From assembly GCA_017541145.1 (NCBI GenBank), contig JAFXZT010000041.1, positions 1-64,000 of the forward strand: DNA of 64,000 nucleotides, read 5' to 3'. Below the pieces are notes generated by a model. It was not told the DNA's origin and made no database searches. It saw only the letters and a program-made list of their open reading frames with translations. Positions within the stretch are counted from its first letter, which is position 1, and each line of letters opens with the position of its first letter. This DNA comes from Bacteroidales bacterium. GTDB lineage: Bacteria > Bacteroidota > Bacteroidia > Bacteroidales > UBA3824. The position numbers and the translations under genes are program-made. Of the stretch, positions 8,426-18,500 are shown in pieces.

Positions 8426-11400
8426 ATGAATGTCAAAACTTTTATAGACAAGCCTATTCTGGCAGGCGTAATTTCGATAATGATACTTCTAATCGGTTCT
8501 ATCTGTCTGATAGCCTTACCGATAGAACAATTTCCATCGATAGCACCGCCCACCATAAGTGTAAGCGCAACTTATACCGGTGCCAATGCCGAAACGGTTT
8601 TGAAATCGGTGGTTGTTCCGTTGGAAGAAGCAATCAACGGAACCGAAAAAATGACTTACATGGTATCTTCTGCCACCAATTCCGGCTTGGCAAGAATCGA
8701 AATTTATTTTGAACAAGGTACTGACCCCAACATGGCTCACGTAAATGTTCAAAACCGAATTTCACAAGCGCAAGGCAAACTGCCTCAGGACGTTACAAAG
8801 GGTGGCGTTACAGTAAGACGCCGTCAAACGTCTACGCTTATTCAACTCGGTCTATACTCGCCAAATCTTACTTACGACAATACTTTTATTAACAACTATT
8901 TCAAAATCAACATCGAACCTCTGATTTCGCGAGTAGAAGGCGTTGGCGAAGTGAATATTTACGGTGCTGATTACGCAATGCGCATTTGGCTGAAACCTGA
9001 TAAAATGCAGGCTTACAAGCTTGTACCGAGAGATATTTCAGCTGCTCTCGACGAACAAAATGTAGAATATGCCACCGGAACTTTGGGCGAAGATTCCGAA
9101 AACACATTTCAATATGTTCTAAAATATCGCGGCAGATACGAACACGAACAAGATTTTGAAAATATCGTAATAAAATCGCTGCCGGACGGTTCTGTACTGA
9201 AAATCAAAGACATCGCCGACGTTGAAATCGGAGCTCAAAAATACAATATCACGGCAGAAGTCAACGGTTTGCCGGGCGCAAGTTGTTCTGTGTCACAAAC
9301 TCCGGGTTCTAACGCAAATGCCACAATCATAAAAATTCACAAGGTTTTGGAGCAAGTGAGAGAATCGCTTCCGCCGGATTTGGAACTCGTAATTTTGCAA
9401 GATACCAAAGATTTTGTGGACGCATCAATATCCGAAGTCGTTAAAACTCTGATAATTGCAATTTTATTGGTTGTACTCGTAATTTTTGTATTTTTACAAG
9501 ATATCAGAGCTACAATAATTCCGACAATTACAATTATAGTTTCGTTAATCGGAACATTCATATTTCTTTACGTATTTGGTTTTACAATAAATACACTTAC
9601 ATTGTTTGCACTTGTACTTGTAATCGGAACAGTTGTTGACGATGCCATAGTTGTAGTAGAAGCCGTACAAGCCAAATTTCAAGAAGGAGAAACTTCGCCT
9701 TACCGCGCATCGGTTTTTGCAATGCGAGGAATAGCTATGACTTTGATTACCACATCGTTGGTATTTATGGCAGTATTTATTCCGGTATGTTTTATGAGCG
9801 GTACTACTGGAGTTTTTTACCGACAATTTGGTATTACAATGGCGGTTGCAGTTTGTCTTTCAACACTAAACGCCTTGACCCTCAGTCCGATGCTTTGTTC
9901 GGTTCTGATGAAAAAAGAAAATTCCAACAATTTTACCCGCAACCTGAGAAAATGGTTCAACAAGTATTTTGGCAAACTTCAGAAATCATACGTAAACGGA
10001 ATCAATAATTTTATAAGTCACAAGATTTTAGCGATAGTACTTACAATATTTGCGCTCGGAATTTTCGGTTACTTGGTTTACAATACCAAAACAGGTTTGG
10101 TACCGGCAGAAGATATGGGTTCGATAACAGTTTCAGAACAAACAGCGGCAGGAAGTTCCAAAAGCGAAACAGAAAAAGTAATGCAACAAATCGACGAGCG
10201 CATAAAAGACATCCCTGAAATTCGCGTTTATTCCAAAGTAATCGGAACAGGTCGCAATTCGGGACAAGGCGCAAGTTACGGTCAATTTGTAATAAAACTG
10301 AAACCTTGGAACGAACGCAAAGATCCGTCGCAATCGCAAGAAGCTGTTATTCAAAAGATTTACAAATTAACTTCTGATATCAAAGACGCCAAAATCATGG
10401 CATCAGGTCAACCGATGATTGCCGGATACGGAACTTCAAACGGTTTTGAATTTTATATCCAAGACAAGCAAGGCGGCTCGATAGAAGATCTCAACAATTA
10501 CACAAAAGAAATAATAAAAGCTTTGGAACAACGCCCCGAAATTGCCCGCGTACAAACTTCTTTTGATACCAAATATCCGATGTATCGTTTGGATGTAGAC
10601 GCTACAAGATGCAAAATGAACGGAGTATCGCCGTCGGATGTTTTGAGCGTTTTGTCGGGATATATCGGCGGAAACTACGCAAGCAATTTCAACCGTTTTT
10701 CAAAACTCTATCGCGTTATAATTCAGGCAAAACCGGAATACCGACTCGATGAAGAATCGCTGGAAAAAATTTATGTAAAAACATCCGGCGGCGCGATGTC
10801 ACCGGTAAGCCAATATATCACGCTCAAAAAAATTTACGGCTCGGAATCGCTCACAAGATTCAACCTTTTTGACGCAATAAAAGTAAACGGCAACCCTGCT
10901 GACGGCTACTCTTCGGGCGAGGCAATCAACGCGATAAAACAAGTAGCAAAGGAGATTTTGCCGGAGGGTTACAGCTACGAATTTTCGGGCATGTCACGAG
11001 AGGAGGAAGAAGGCAACGCCACTACAACTGCAATGGTTTTCGCGGCTTGTATTGTATTTATCTATTTGATACTGTGCGCATTGTACGAAAGTATCTGCAT
11101 ACCGTTTGCTGTAATATTTTCAGTTCCGTTCGGATTAATGGGAAGTTTTCTGTTTGCAAAAATCTTCGGAATCGAAAACAATATTTACATGCAAACCGGT
11201 GTAATCATGCTCATCGGACTTTTGGCAAAAACAGCAATTTTGTTGACAGAATACGCCTCTCAAAATCGGGACAAAAAAATGTCGATTACCGATGCGGCTT
11301 TGGATGCGTCACGAGTACGACTCCGCCCTATTTTGATGACATCTTTAACAATGATTTTCGGACTTTTACCGATGGTATTTGCAAGCGGCGCAGGAGCAAA

Positions 11401-11542
11401 CGGCAACATGTCATTGGGCGTAGGAACGGTTGGCGGCATGCTTATCGGTACAGTTTCGTTACTGTTTATTGTACCGGTATTATTTACAATTTGTCAAAAA
11501 ATTCAGGAAAAACTTCCGAAAAGACAGATTGAAGATATTTAG
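8426..11542 (+). CDS. RND multidrug efflux pump, AcrB/MexB (HAE-1) family
   Basis: Proton-driven inner-membrane transporter of 1038 residues, the normal length for the family. It has the classic layout: one N-terminal helix (about 11-30), a large periplasmic porter loop, a helix bundle (about 338-500), a second periplasmic loop and a second helix bundle. The proton-relay aspartates Asp405 and Asp406 are seen in TM4 (GTVVDDAIVVVE), and the matching lysine lies in TM10 (LIGLLAKTAILLTE). The N-terminal IEQFPSIAPPTI segment is typical of HAE-1 pumps of amphiphilic drugs, bile salts and detergents. It sits between its adaptor (6 bases upstream) and outer-membrane factor (32 bases downstream). Confidence 0.97.
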   Translation: MNVKTFIDKPILAGVISIMILLIGSICLIALPIEQFPSIAPPTISVSATYTGANAETVLKSVVVPLEEAINGTEKMTYMVSSATNSGLARIEIYFEQGTDPNMAHVNVQNRISQAQGKLPQDVTKGGVTVRRRQTSTLIQLGLYSPNLTYDNTFINNYFKINIEPLISRVEGVGEVNIYGADYAMRIWLKPDKMQAYKLVPRDISAALDEQNVEYATGTLGEDSENTFQYVLKYRGRYEHEQDFENIVIKSLPDGSVLKIKDIADVEIGAQKYNITAEVNGLPGASCSVSQTPGSNANATIIKIHKVLEQVRESLPPDLELVILQDTKDFVDASISEVVKTLIIAILLVVLVIFVFLQDIRATIIPTITIIVSLIGTFIFLYVFGFTINTLTLFALVLVIGTVVDDAIVVVEAVQAKFQEGETSPYRASVFAMRGIAMTLITTSLVFMAVFIPVCFMSGTTGVFYRQFGITMAVAVCLSTLNALTLSPMLCSVLMKKENSNNFTRNLRKWFNKYFGKLQKSYVNGINNFISHKILAIVLTIFALGIFGYLVYNTKTGLVPAEDMGSITVSEQTAAGSSKSETEKVMQQIDERIKDIPEIRVYSKVIGTGRNSGQGASYGQFVIKLKPWNERKDPSQSQEAVIQKIYKLTSDIKDAKIMASGQPMIAGYGTSNGFEFYIQDKQGGSIEDLNNYTKEIIKALEQRPEIARVQTSFDTKYPMYRLDVDATRCKMNGVSPSDVLSVLSGYIGGNYASNFNRFSKLYRVIIQAKPEYRLDEESLEKIYVKTSGGAMSPVSQYITLKKIYGSESLTRFNLFDAIKVNGNPADGYSSGEAINAIKQVAKEILPEGYSYEFSGMSREEEEGNATTTAMVFAACIVFIYLILCALYESICIPFAVIFSVPFGLMGSFLFAKIFGIENNIYMQTGVIMLIGLLAKTAILLTEYASQNRDKKMSITDAALDASRVRLRPILMTSLTMIFGLLPMVFASGAGANGNMSLGVGTVGGMLIGTVSLLFIVPVLFTICQKIQEKLPKRQIEDI

Positions 11543-11573
11543 CTTTTTGTTAACTATATTTTATCAGTTATCA

Positions 11574-12947
11574 ATGAAAAAAATCACAAACGGCATATTA
11601 ACATTGGCTTTGATATTTAGCAGTTGCAACTTGTACAAAAAATACGAAAGCGACAACACGTTAGAAAAAATGTCGCAAACGGTTTTTACAATTCAAGATA
11701 CAACGCAATCCCTTGAAAATTACGAATATCACAAGATTTTCAAGGACGAAATTTTGTTGAAAATGATTGACGATGCACTTGCAAACAACTCAACAATTGC
11801 CAAAGCCAAAGAAACTCTCAATCAAGCTCAATATCAGTACGATACAAAAAAATTGAACTATTTGCCGACATTTTCATTCGATACGCAAGGTCAGATTAGA
11901 AAATGGGAAAACGAAAACGCTACCAAAACATATTCTATCGGACCGTCGTTCAATTGGCAATTGGAACTTTCGGCTGACAAAACAATAGCAAAACGCATCG
12001 CAAAAGCCAATCTCGAGGCGGAACAATTGTACGAACAAGAAGTTAAAACAGAAATAATAACAATGACAGCTCAAGTTTATTACTCGTTGTTATTGCTTGA
12101 TTGTCAATTGGATATCAACAGTCAAACCCTTGAAAATTGGAACAAAAATATCCAAACGCAAATCTCACTGAAAAAAGCCGGTCAAACCACCGAAACCGCA
12201 ATTTTGCAAGCCCGAGCCAACGCACTTTCATTGCAAAATTCAATAAAAGATATCGAACTTTCGATTCTTGAAAATGAATATCAACTTGCATTATTGCTAA
12301 ATTTGGATTACAACAATTTCAAACAAAAATATCCGAATCGCGGAAAAATTGAATCACAAGAATTTCCGGAAGAATTAAAAACCGGTTTACCCATGGAAAT
12401 TTTATCCAACCGTCCCGATGTGATGATTGCGGGCAAAAATCTTGAAATGGCATATTACAACACAAAATTGTCAACATCGCAACTTTATCCCGCTCTAACA
12501 CTTTCTGGTTTGCTTCATTACACCAACAACAACGGTCCGATAAGCAATCCGGGCGGAATTTTGATGCAACTGCTTGCAAATCTTTCTCAACCGATTTTCA
12601 AACACAAATCACTAAAAACAAATCTAAAAATTTCTCAATCAAATCAAGAAATTGCAAAAACAGATTTCAAAAATGTTGTACTAAACGCAGGACGGGAAGT
12701 AAATCTTGCTTTGGCTTCGTTTCAAAATGCTTGTCAACAAATAGATTTGGACAACGAGAGAATTGAAATTTTGGAAACGACATTGCAAAAAACCGAAAGT
12801 CTGATGAAATACACCACACACACCACATATTTGGAAGTTTTGACCGCACAACAATCATTGCTTTCGGCGCAATTGGCTCTGGCTCAAGATACTTACGCGA
12901 AAATTCTTTCGGTAATTAACGTTTATCAAGCAGTCGGCGGCAAATAA
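11574..12947 (+). CDS. Outer-membrane efflux channel (TolC/NodT family) lipoprotein
   Basis: Forms the outer-membrane exit duct of the RND exporter. I chose the ATG at 11574 rather than the longer open frame from 11430, because it gives a clear lipoprotein signal (MKKITNGILTLALIFSSC, Cys18) and the longer version would overlap the pump gene by more than 100 bases. The protein has two repeated helical OEP halves, with family segments such as LSNRPDVMIAGKNLEMA around residues 275-290 and conserved coiled-coil stretches. Length is 457 residues, as usual. The three genes from 7320 make a complete tripartite system. Confidence 0.93.
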   Translation: MKKITNGILTLALIFSSCNLYKKYESDNTLEKMSQTVFTIQDTTQSLENYEYHKIFKDEILLKMIDDALANNSTIAKAKETLNQAQYQYDTKKLNYLPTFSFDTQGQIRKWENENATKTYSIGPSFNWQLELSADKTIAKRIAKANLEAEQLYEQEVKTEIITMTAQVYYSLLLLDCQLDINSQTLENWNKNIQTQISLKKAGQTTETAILQARANALSLQNSIKDIELSILENEYQLALLLNLDYNNFKQKYPNRGKIESQEFPEELKTGLPMEILSNRPDVMIAGKNLEMAYYNTKLSTSQLYPALTLSGLLHYTNNNGPISNPGGILMQLLANLSQPIFKHKSLKTNLKISQSNQEIAKTDFKNVVLNAGREVNLALASFQNACQQIDLDNERIEILETTLQKTESLMKYTTHTTYLEVLTAQQSLLSAQLALAQDTYAKILSVINVYQAVGGK

Positions 12948-13013
12948 AAAATGTCAAAATAAAACGGCAAAATTTTTGTAACTGAAATATAAACCAAAAA
13001 AACAATATACATC

Positions 13014-13625
13014 ATGAAAAAAGTAGTATTAACATCGATATTAGGTACGCTGTACCTTGCGACTTCGGCACAAATCTCTGAATATAAGCCGGATGCAACT
13101 TATCCGGTAGAAATCAAGACTTCAAACGACGAAGACGAAGGCGGCGACAATCCTTACGACTGTTTTCCCGTAACTTCGATAAAAGCTTCAAGCCATCTGA
13201 AACAGCAAGGCAACAACAATTATTCGGAAAATAATCTATACGACTTAGACGATGCAACTGCGTGGGTAGAAGGCGTAAAAGGCTATGGCAAAGGCGAATA
13301 CGTGATTTACAATTTAAAAGATGTAATTGCAGAACTCAACGGCATTTATGTAACAAACGGTTACGTCAAAACACAAGAAGCTTGGGAAAACAATTCGAGA
13401 GTAAAGAAATTGAAAGTTTACTATAACAACAAGGCGGTTGCGATTCTAAATCTTGAGGACTCACGCACAACGCAACATTTTGATATTTCAGATTTAAAAT
13501 TAAATTTCAAGCAAGAAACCCTTGAACAGAAATTCATTTTGAAGTTTGAAATTCTCGACACCTACCCCGGAAAAAAATTTGACGACACAGCAATTTCAGA
13601 AATAAGTTTCGGCGACTGCTACTAA
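13014..13625 (+). CDS. Secreted discoidin-like (NADase-type glycan-binding) domain protein
   Basis: A 203-residue protein with a Sec signal peptide (about 1-19, ending ATSAQ). Residues about 47-200 form one domain with the pattern KASSHLKQQG, then DATAWVEGVKGYGKGEY, then a Gly-rich beta region. This matches the F5/8-type-C-like domain found at the ends of NAD glycohydrolases and in many secreted Bacteroidota proteins (NADase-type glycan-binding domain). It probably binds a ligand outside the cytoplasm; no catalytic residues are evident. It follows the efflux operon by 66 bases and is closed by a strong terminator, so it may be a separate unit or a tail gene. Confidence 0.7.
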   Translation: MKKVVLTSILGTLYLATSAQISEYKPDATYPVEIKTSNDEDEGGDNPYDCFPVTSIKASSHLKQQGNNNYSENNLYDLDDATAWVEGVKGYGKGEYVIYNLKDVIAELNGIYVTNGYVKTQEAWENNSRVKKLKVYYNNKAVAILNLEDSRTTQHFDISDLKLNFKQETLEQKFILKFEILDTYPGKKFDDTAISEISFGDCY

Positions 13626-13626
13626 A

Positions 13627-13678
13627 AAAAAATTAATGCGTTCCAATATCGTTTTATATTAGAACGCATTAATTTTTT
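13627..13678. terminator. Strong bidirectional terminator between convergent genes
   Basis: AAAAAATTAATGCGTTC (13627-13643) pairs perfectly over 17 bases with its complement at 13662-13678, giving A- and U-rich ends for both directions. The stop codon of the minus-strand gene (13677-13679) lies inside the hairpin, so this one element serves both convergent transcripts. Confidence 0.85.
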
Positions 13679-14174
13679 ACAATGATTCCGTAAAAACCAC
13701 TCTTCCGTGCTGTAAATTACATTTATAATCTCGAATCAAACGATTTTCCAACTTTCGTTCTTTTGCAGATAAAATATCAGGATATTTTCGAGTTACAACT
13801 CTCGCATTCAACTTTTTTACAGAAACATCACAACTTTTTATCAACAATTCAATAGTGTTAATTATCTGTTCCAAAGCATGATAATATTCACTTTCCGGAC
13901 TTTTTAATTCAATAAGAAAAAGAATATCATCTTGAGTATAAATACCGAAATCACATTTCCACTGAGTTCCCTTTATGATTCCTTGATCGATTTTGTAAAC
14001 AACAATTTCTTTATTAGCTGGATTGTTGAGAATATACTTCATCCTCTGTTCCGAAACTGTAACAACCGACCTGCAATCTTGGGATATTATATAACTTTCA
14101 TCGTTATATTTCTGAAAAAAAGGATATTTTTTGTCAACAACAATTATATGCTGAAAATTACTATTCTGTTTCAT
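13677..14174 (-). CDS. PD-(D/E)XK-like putative nuclease, partner of the adjacent ATPase
   Basis: A 165-residue protein without signal or membrane segments. Its middle shows a nuclease-like pattern: Asp75 in KCDFGIYTQ, then Glu89-Leu-Lys91 in FLIELKSPE, then Gln103 in HALEQIINT. The D...ExK...Q order is that of RecB-like PD-(D/E)XK enzymes. I chose the ATG at 14174, since the upstream alternative at 14186 is a GTG. The start lies inside the end of the ATPase gene (14-base overlap), so translation is probably coupled. The gene pair has the form of two-gene phage-defence systems such as Septu or PARIS, but the effector fits neither (no HNH or TOPRIM motif seen). Function is inferred. Confidence 0.65.
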   Translation of the reverse strand: MKQNSNFQHIIVVDKKYPFFQKYNDESYIISQDCRSVVTVSEQRMKYILNNPANKEIVVYKIDQGIIKGTQWKCDFGIYTQDDILFLIELKSPESEYYHALEQIINTIELLIKSCDVSVKKLNARVVTRKYPDILSAKERKLENRLIRDYKCNLQHGRVVFTESL

Positions 14175-15468
14175 ACTCAATATCACGCATTTTACCGTAC
14201 ATCCGATTGATTTCCTCTGAAATTTTATCTATTGATTCCGGATCAATTTCGCCTAATTCTTCATCAATAATACTTTCTGCTGTACCATCTTTAAGAATAT
14301 AGGCAGCAACTTTTTCCGTCGGTAACCAAAGTTCTTTCGGAACAATTTTTTCTATTTTTTGAGGGAAACTCCGTCCTACTTTTGCTGCATAAATCAAATT
14401 GTTGATAACAGTAAGAGTATAAGGACTATGCGTTGTAATAATCAAATTATTATCATCTTTATTGTTAAGAGCCAAAGTCAAAAGTTCGATAGTAGACTTT
14501 TGAGCTTCAGGAAACAAATGGGCTTCCGGCTCTTCAACAATTCTAAACAACTTATTCCCCTGAAAAATCCACAAAAAAGCGTCTTGCAAAATTCTTATAG
14601 CTTCCTGCTGTCCTGAAGAAGCATCGTTCAGAGGTACGGAAATATCATCATGAAGAATATATTCACCAACATTATTAATATGATATTTTCCTCGTAAAAT
14701 GCTAATTATAAGATTGTTTGCTAATTCTAACAAAGGACGGACTTCATTTGTAACTGTCGAAAAAATACCTTCAAAAGCATGATACTTGATAAAAATATCT
14801 TTCATTTGTAAAATATGTTTCATAAAACCCAGCATGAGAATTTCGTCACAGGTTTCACCTCCGATAATTTTACGCTGAAAAATACTTTGTTTAAAAATAT
14901 CTTCAAAAGTATGACTATAACCGACAGTAGCATTGCGACCGGCTATTATATAAAGAGAATCATCATGTTTATTACCGAATATTTTTTTAATTTCTTGATA
15001 AATATTGTTCAATTTCTTCTGTTGTTCTAATACAGAAGAAAAACTTTGTTTATTGATATTCAACAGATTACTTTTATATGAATACAATATTTGTCCATTT
15101 TTTCTTTCTACAAAAAAAGAGTCAGAAAAAGCTACGGCTAAATTGTCATTTGATTCGGAAACATCTACATAATTATCTTCAAAAAATGTAAATCTAATAC
15201 TAAAATTCTTTCTCAATCCAAAAATTTTTAAAAATTTGGACTTGATGATTTCAGACAAATAATGCGAGATATCAATTTCAACATCTTCTGATTGTGAATA
15301 CTGCTCAAAAAATGATTCCGGCAAAGTCTCAAAAAAATAAATCAATTTGGCAATTGTACTTTTACCGCTTGCCTGATGACCTATCATTACTAACATCGGT
15401 TTAATATCAATTACCGCATCTTTTATTGGTCCGAAATTATGAATTTCTATTTTTTGCATCTGTTTCAA
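14161..15468 (-). CDS. ABC/SMC-type AAA ATPase (AAA_15/AAA_21, OLD-like), putative defence ATPase
   Basis: A 435-residue cytoplasmic ATPase. The Walker A motif GHQASGKST lies at residues 30-38, after the typical N-terminal strand IEIHNFGPIKD. The ABC signature-like NDASSGQQEA is at about 281-290, Walker B and catalytic acids RIVEEPEAHLFPE at 309-321, and the H-switch TTHSPY at 345-350. Insertions of unknown fold lie between. This architecture is shared by OLD-family ATPases and the sensor ATPases of several anti-phage systems. It overlaps the downstream PD-(D/E)XK-like gene and is preceded by a candidate promoter, so the two form one unit. It has no evident link to the neighbouring xylan locus. 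Confidence 0.85.
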   Translation of the reverse strand: MKQMQKIEIHNFGPIKDAVIDIKPMLVMIGHQASGKSTIAKLIYFFETLPESFFEQYSQSEDVEIDISHYLSEIIKSKFLKIFGLRKNFSIRFTFFEDNYVDVSESNDNLAVAFSDSFFVERKNGQILYSYKSNLLNINKQSFSSVLEQQKKLNNIYQEIKKIFGNKHDDSLYIIAGRNATVGYSHTFEDIFKQSIFQRKIIGGETCDEILMLGFMKHILQMKDIFIKYHAFEGIFSTVTNEVRPLLELANNLIISILRGKYHINNVGEYILHDDISVPLNDASSGQQEAIRILQDAFLWIFQGNKLFRIVEEPEAHLFPEAQKSTIELLTLALNNKDDNNLIITTHSPYTLTVINNLIYAAKVGRSFPQKIEKIVPKELWLPTEKVAAYILKDGTAESIIDEELGEIDPESIDKISEEINRMYGKMRDIEYETE

Positions 15469-15484
15469 AAGAAATATTTAGTCG

Positions 15485-15492
15485 CAAAATTA
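15485..15492 (-). promoter_or_regulatory. Candidate -7 promoter box for the ATPase/nuclease pair
   Basis: Read on the minus strand this is TAATTTTG, a match to TAnnTTTG, 17 bases before the ATPase start codon. No clear TTTG box is found at the correct distance, so the call rests on the -7 element alone. Confidence 0.4.
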
Positions 15493-15543
15493 TAAAAAAA
15501 TTTTTGATAATCACATCATTCTTAACGAATTAATCCCAAACCA

Positions 15544-18500
15544 TTATTCGATATCATCGTCACTTTCTGCGTATTTCGTCGGTGATGTGCCGAAATGCTC
15601 TTTGAAAACTTTGGAGAAATGCGCAGGACTGTTGAATCCCAATGAATACGCAATTTCACTGATATTTCCTTTGGTTTCTTTTATCAATCGTCCCGCCTGC
15701 TCAAGTCGGATATTGCGGATAAGATCGCTCGCATTGATTCCTACAAATTCACGAAGCTTGCGATGAATCTGTACTCGCGACATCTTCATCTTGATTGCCA
15801 AAGCTGTAACATTGAAATCAGGATTTGAGATGTTTTCGTTTATACATTTCATAATATTATCAATCAGCAACTTATCTGAATCATTGAATTCTACTTTGTT
15901 GGTTTTGTCTAGAGTTTGCTGTTGCTGACCTGAATATTTGATTTTCAACGCCTCGTTTTTCTTCAACAAATTCTTGATTGTAATTTCCAATTCACTGATT
16001 ACAAAAGGTTTAGCCAAAAATGCATCAGCACCTTTATCAAGACCTTCAAGACGATTTGCAAACTGATTTTGTCCCGATAGCAATATCACCGGAATATGAT
16101 TGATGTTGACATTTGTTTTAATCATTCTTAAAAGTGTAAGACCATCAACTATCGGCATCATAATATCGCTGACAACAATATCTGTAGGATTGTCCATCAA
16201 ACGTTTAATAGCTTGCTGACCATTGTTACAAATTGTAATATCAAATTTGCTGCTAAACTCACTTGAGATATAACGACAAATTTCCAAATCGTCGTCAACA
16301 AAAAGCAATTTGTATTTTTTTACCGGATATTTGGCTGTTTCTTTTACAACTACTTCATCTTCAACAATTTCGTCCGGTTTCAAATGGTCTTTGCCCAACG
16401 GAATGAAAACTGAGAAAATCGAACCGCGTTTATCTTCACGGTTTTGAGCAATAATGCGACCATGATGCTGCTCAACAACCATTTTACAGATATTAAGACC
16501 GATACCCGTGCCCTCAATCTTCAATTCAGGACGCGCACCGCTCTGATAAAAACGTGTAAAAATCTTCTTTAAATCGTGTTCATCCAAACCTTGTCCGGAA
16601 TCTTTTACCGTAATAAGTGCGTACGGTGTATTGTTTTCTGTAACTTTTGTAATTCCAACCGAAATTTCACCACCCTCCGGAGTATACTTGAATGCGTTGG
16701 AAATCAAGTTGATAATCACTTTATCGAAATTGTCGGTATCAATATAAATTTCAACATCGTCTTCCGGAAAATCCAAATTTAAATTGACATCACGATGCTT
16801 TGCAGTTTCGTCAAACATGGAAGTAATCGACGCAATATAACGCTTCAACTCTGTTTTTCTACACGCAAGTTTTATCTGATTTTTATCTTGTTTACGCAAA
16901 TAAAGTATCTGATTTACAAGGTTTAAGATATTATCGGCATTGCGACGTATAACACTAAGACGATGACGGTTTTCTTCCGAAGTTTCTTCTTTCAACAGTT
17001 GTTCTACCGGCGAAATTATCATCGTAAGCGGTGTACGAATATCATGGGTTGCATTTATCAAAAGTTGAGTTTTGTCCTCGTAAATTTTCTGCTGCTTACG
17101 ACGTTTTACTGTTACAAATATAAAATATCCGATTCCTGCAATTATCAGTAAATAAATAAGATACGCTATAGTTGACTTGTAAAACGGCGGTTTTGAAATA
17201 ATTGTAACAAAAGAATAATCAGAACAGAAATCAGATTGTAAAGCTCTGATTTTCAATTCGTATGTTCCAGCCGGTAAATTGTAAAGTACCAAAGAATTGG
17301 TTCCTTGCGGCAAAGTTTGCGGAACATTATCGTTGAGAGAATATTCAAAAATCGTGTTTTCAACTTCTGCAAAATCAAAAACCGAAAAATTGAGTTCTAA
17401 AACATTTTGACCGTACTGTAAAACTATCGGCTCTTGCGAATTGTTTTCAACCTTTTTTCTGTCAACAAAAACTCCTGTAACAACCGGATTATCAGGGCGA
17501 TGTCCTATAACTTCTTTTGACAGCGGATTGAACGCTACAAAACCTTTGGAATTGCCAAAAACAATAACACTGTCGGAAATTTTCAGACCGAGATTTCGGA
17601 TATACTCGCGGTCGGTTAAACCGTTACCTTTTATATATCCCGTAAGCGATGCCGCCGAGATATTGTAATTCCAGATTCCATTGGAAGTACTTATCCAAAG
17701 CGAGTTGTTATTATTTTTAATTATTTTTTTGATACTCAGATTGTTAAGAGTATCGCAATTTTGCAGACGTTCAGTTGTACCGTCACTATTTCTATAACAG
17801 AACAAACCTTTTACTGTTCCGATTATGAGAGAATCTTGCGAGAATTTTTCAAGACAAGTACAATTATAAGTGTACAATTTGTCATGTAGTTCAGGCATCG
17901 CAAATTCCTTTGTAACAGTATTATAACATGTAACACCCGAATATGTAGCAAGTATAATAGATTCACCGTCTACAATCATGTCGTTAATCCAATTGTTGCA
18001 AAGATAGCCTCCTTTACGATTCTTTTGAAACATATTAAGATTTTCAATTCTTCCGGTATGCAAGTCGATGATTTCCAAACCGTCAGACATGGTTGCAACA
18101 TAGAGTTTTCCTTTGTGTTCTACAAGTTTTGTTATAAAATCGCAATTGAACGAAGCAATTTTTGTTGCCTTAAAAGTAGCGGTATCAAGTTTATACACAG
18201 CATTTTTGGACGCTGCATAATTTGAAGTAAATGTCACAAAATCGTGCTCGTTGCTTACTGTACGAAGAATATCGCCCTTGTCCGAAATCTGATATATCAA
18301 ATAATCGGTACACATACAGTAAAAAGATTTGTCCGGACCGGGAACTGCCGAAACCACGCTGTAAAATGTAGCGCAACTCGAAATCGGAATATTCCAAGTC
18401 TCAAACTTCATTTTATTTTTCGGAATTATTACAAAACCTTTGTTGTGAATGCCAGCCCAAATATTGTTGTCGCTGTCTTCAAAAACGGCTTCGATCCACG

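Noticed and set aside
11430..11573. N-terminal extension of the outer-membrane factor ORF
   Set aside because: It overlaps the pump gene in another frame and has no signal. The ATG at 11574 gives a proper lipoprotein signal.
14161..15468. Calling the ATPase pair a PARIS or Septu system outright
   Set aside because: The partner shows no TOPRIM (AriB) or HNH (PtuB) motif. Only the ATPase type and gene overlap are shared.
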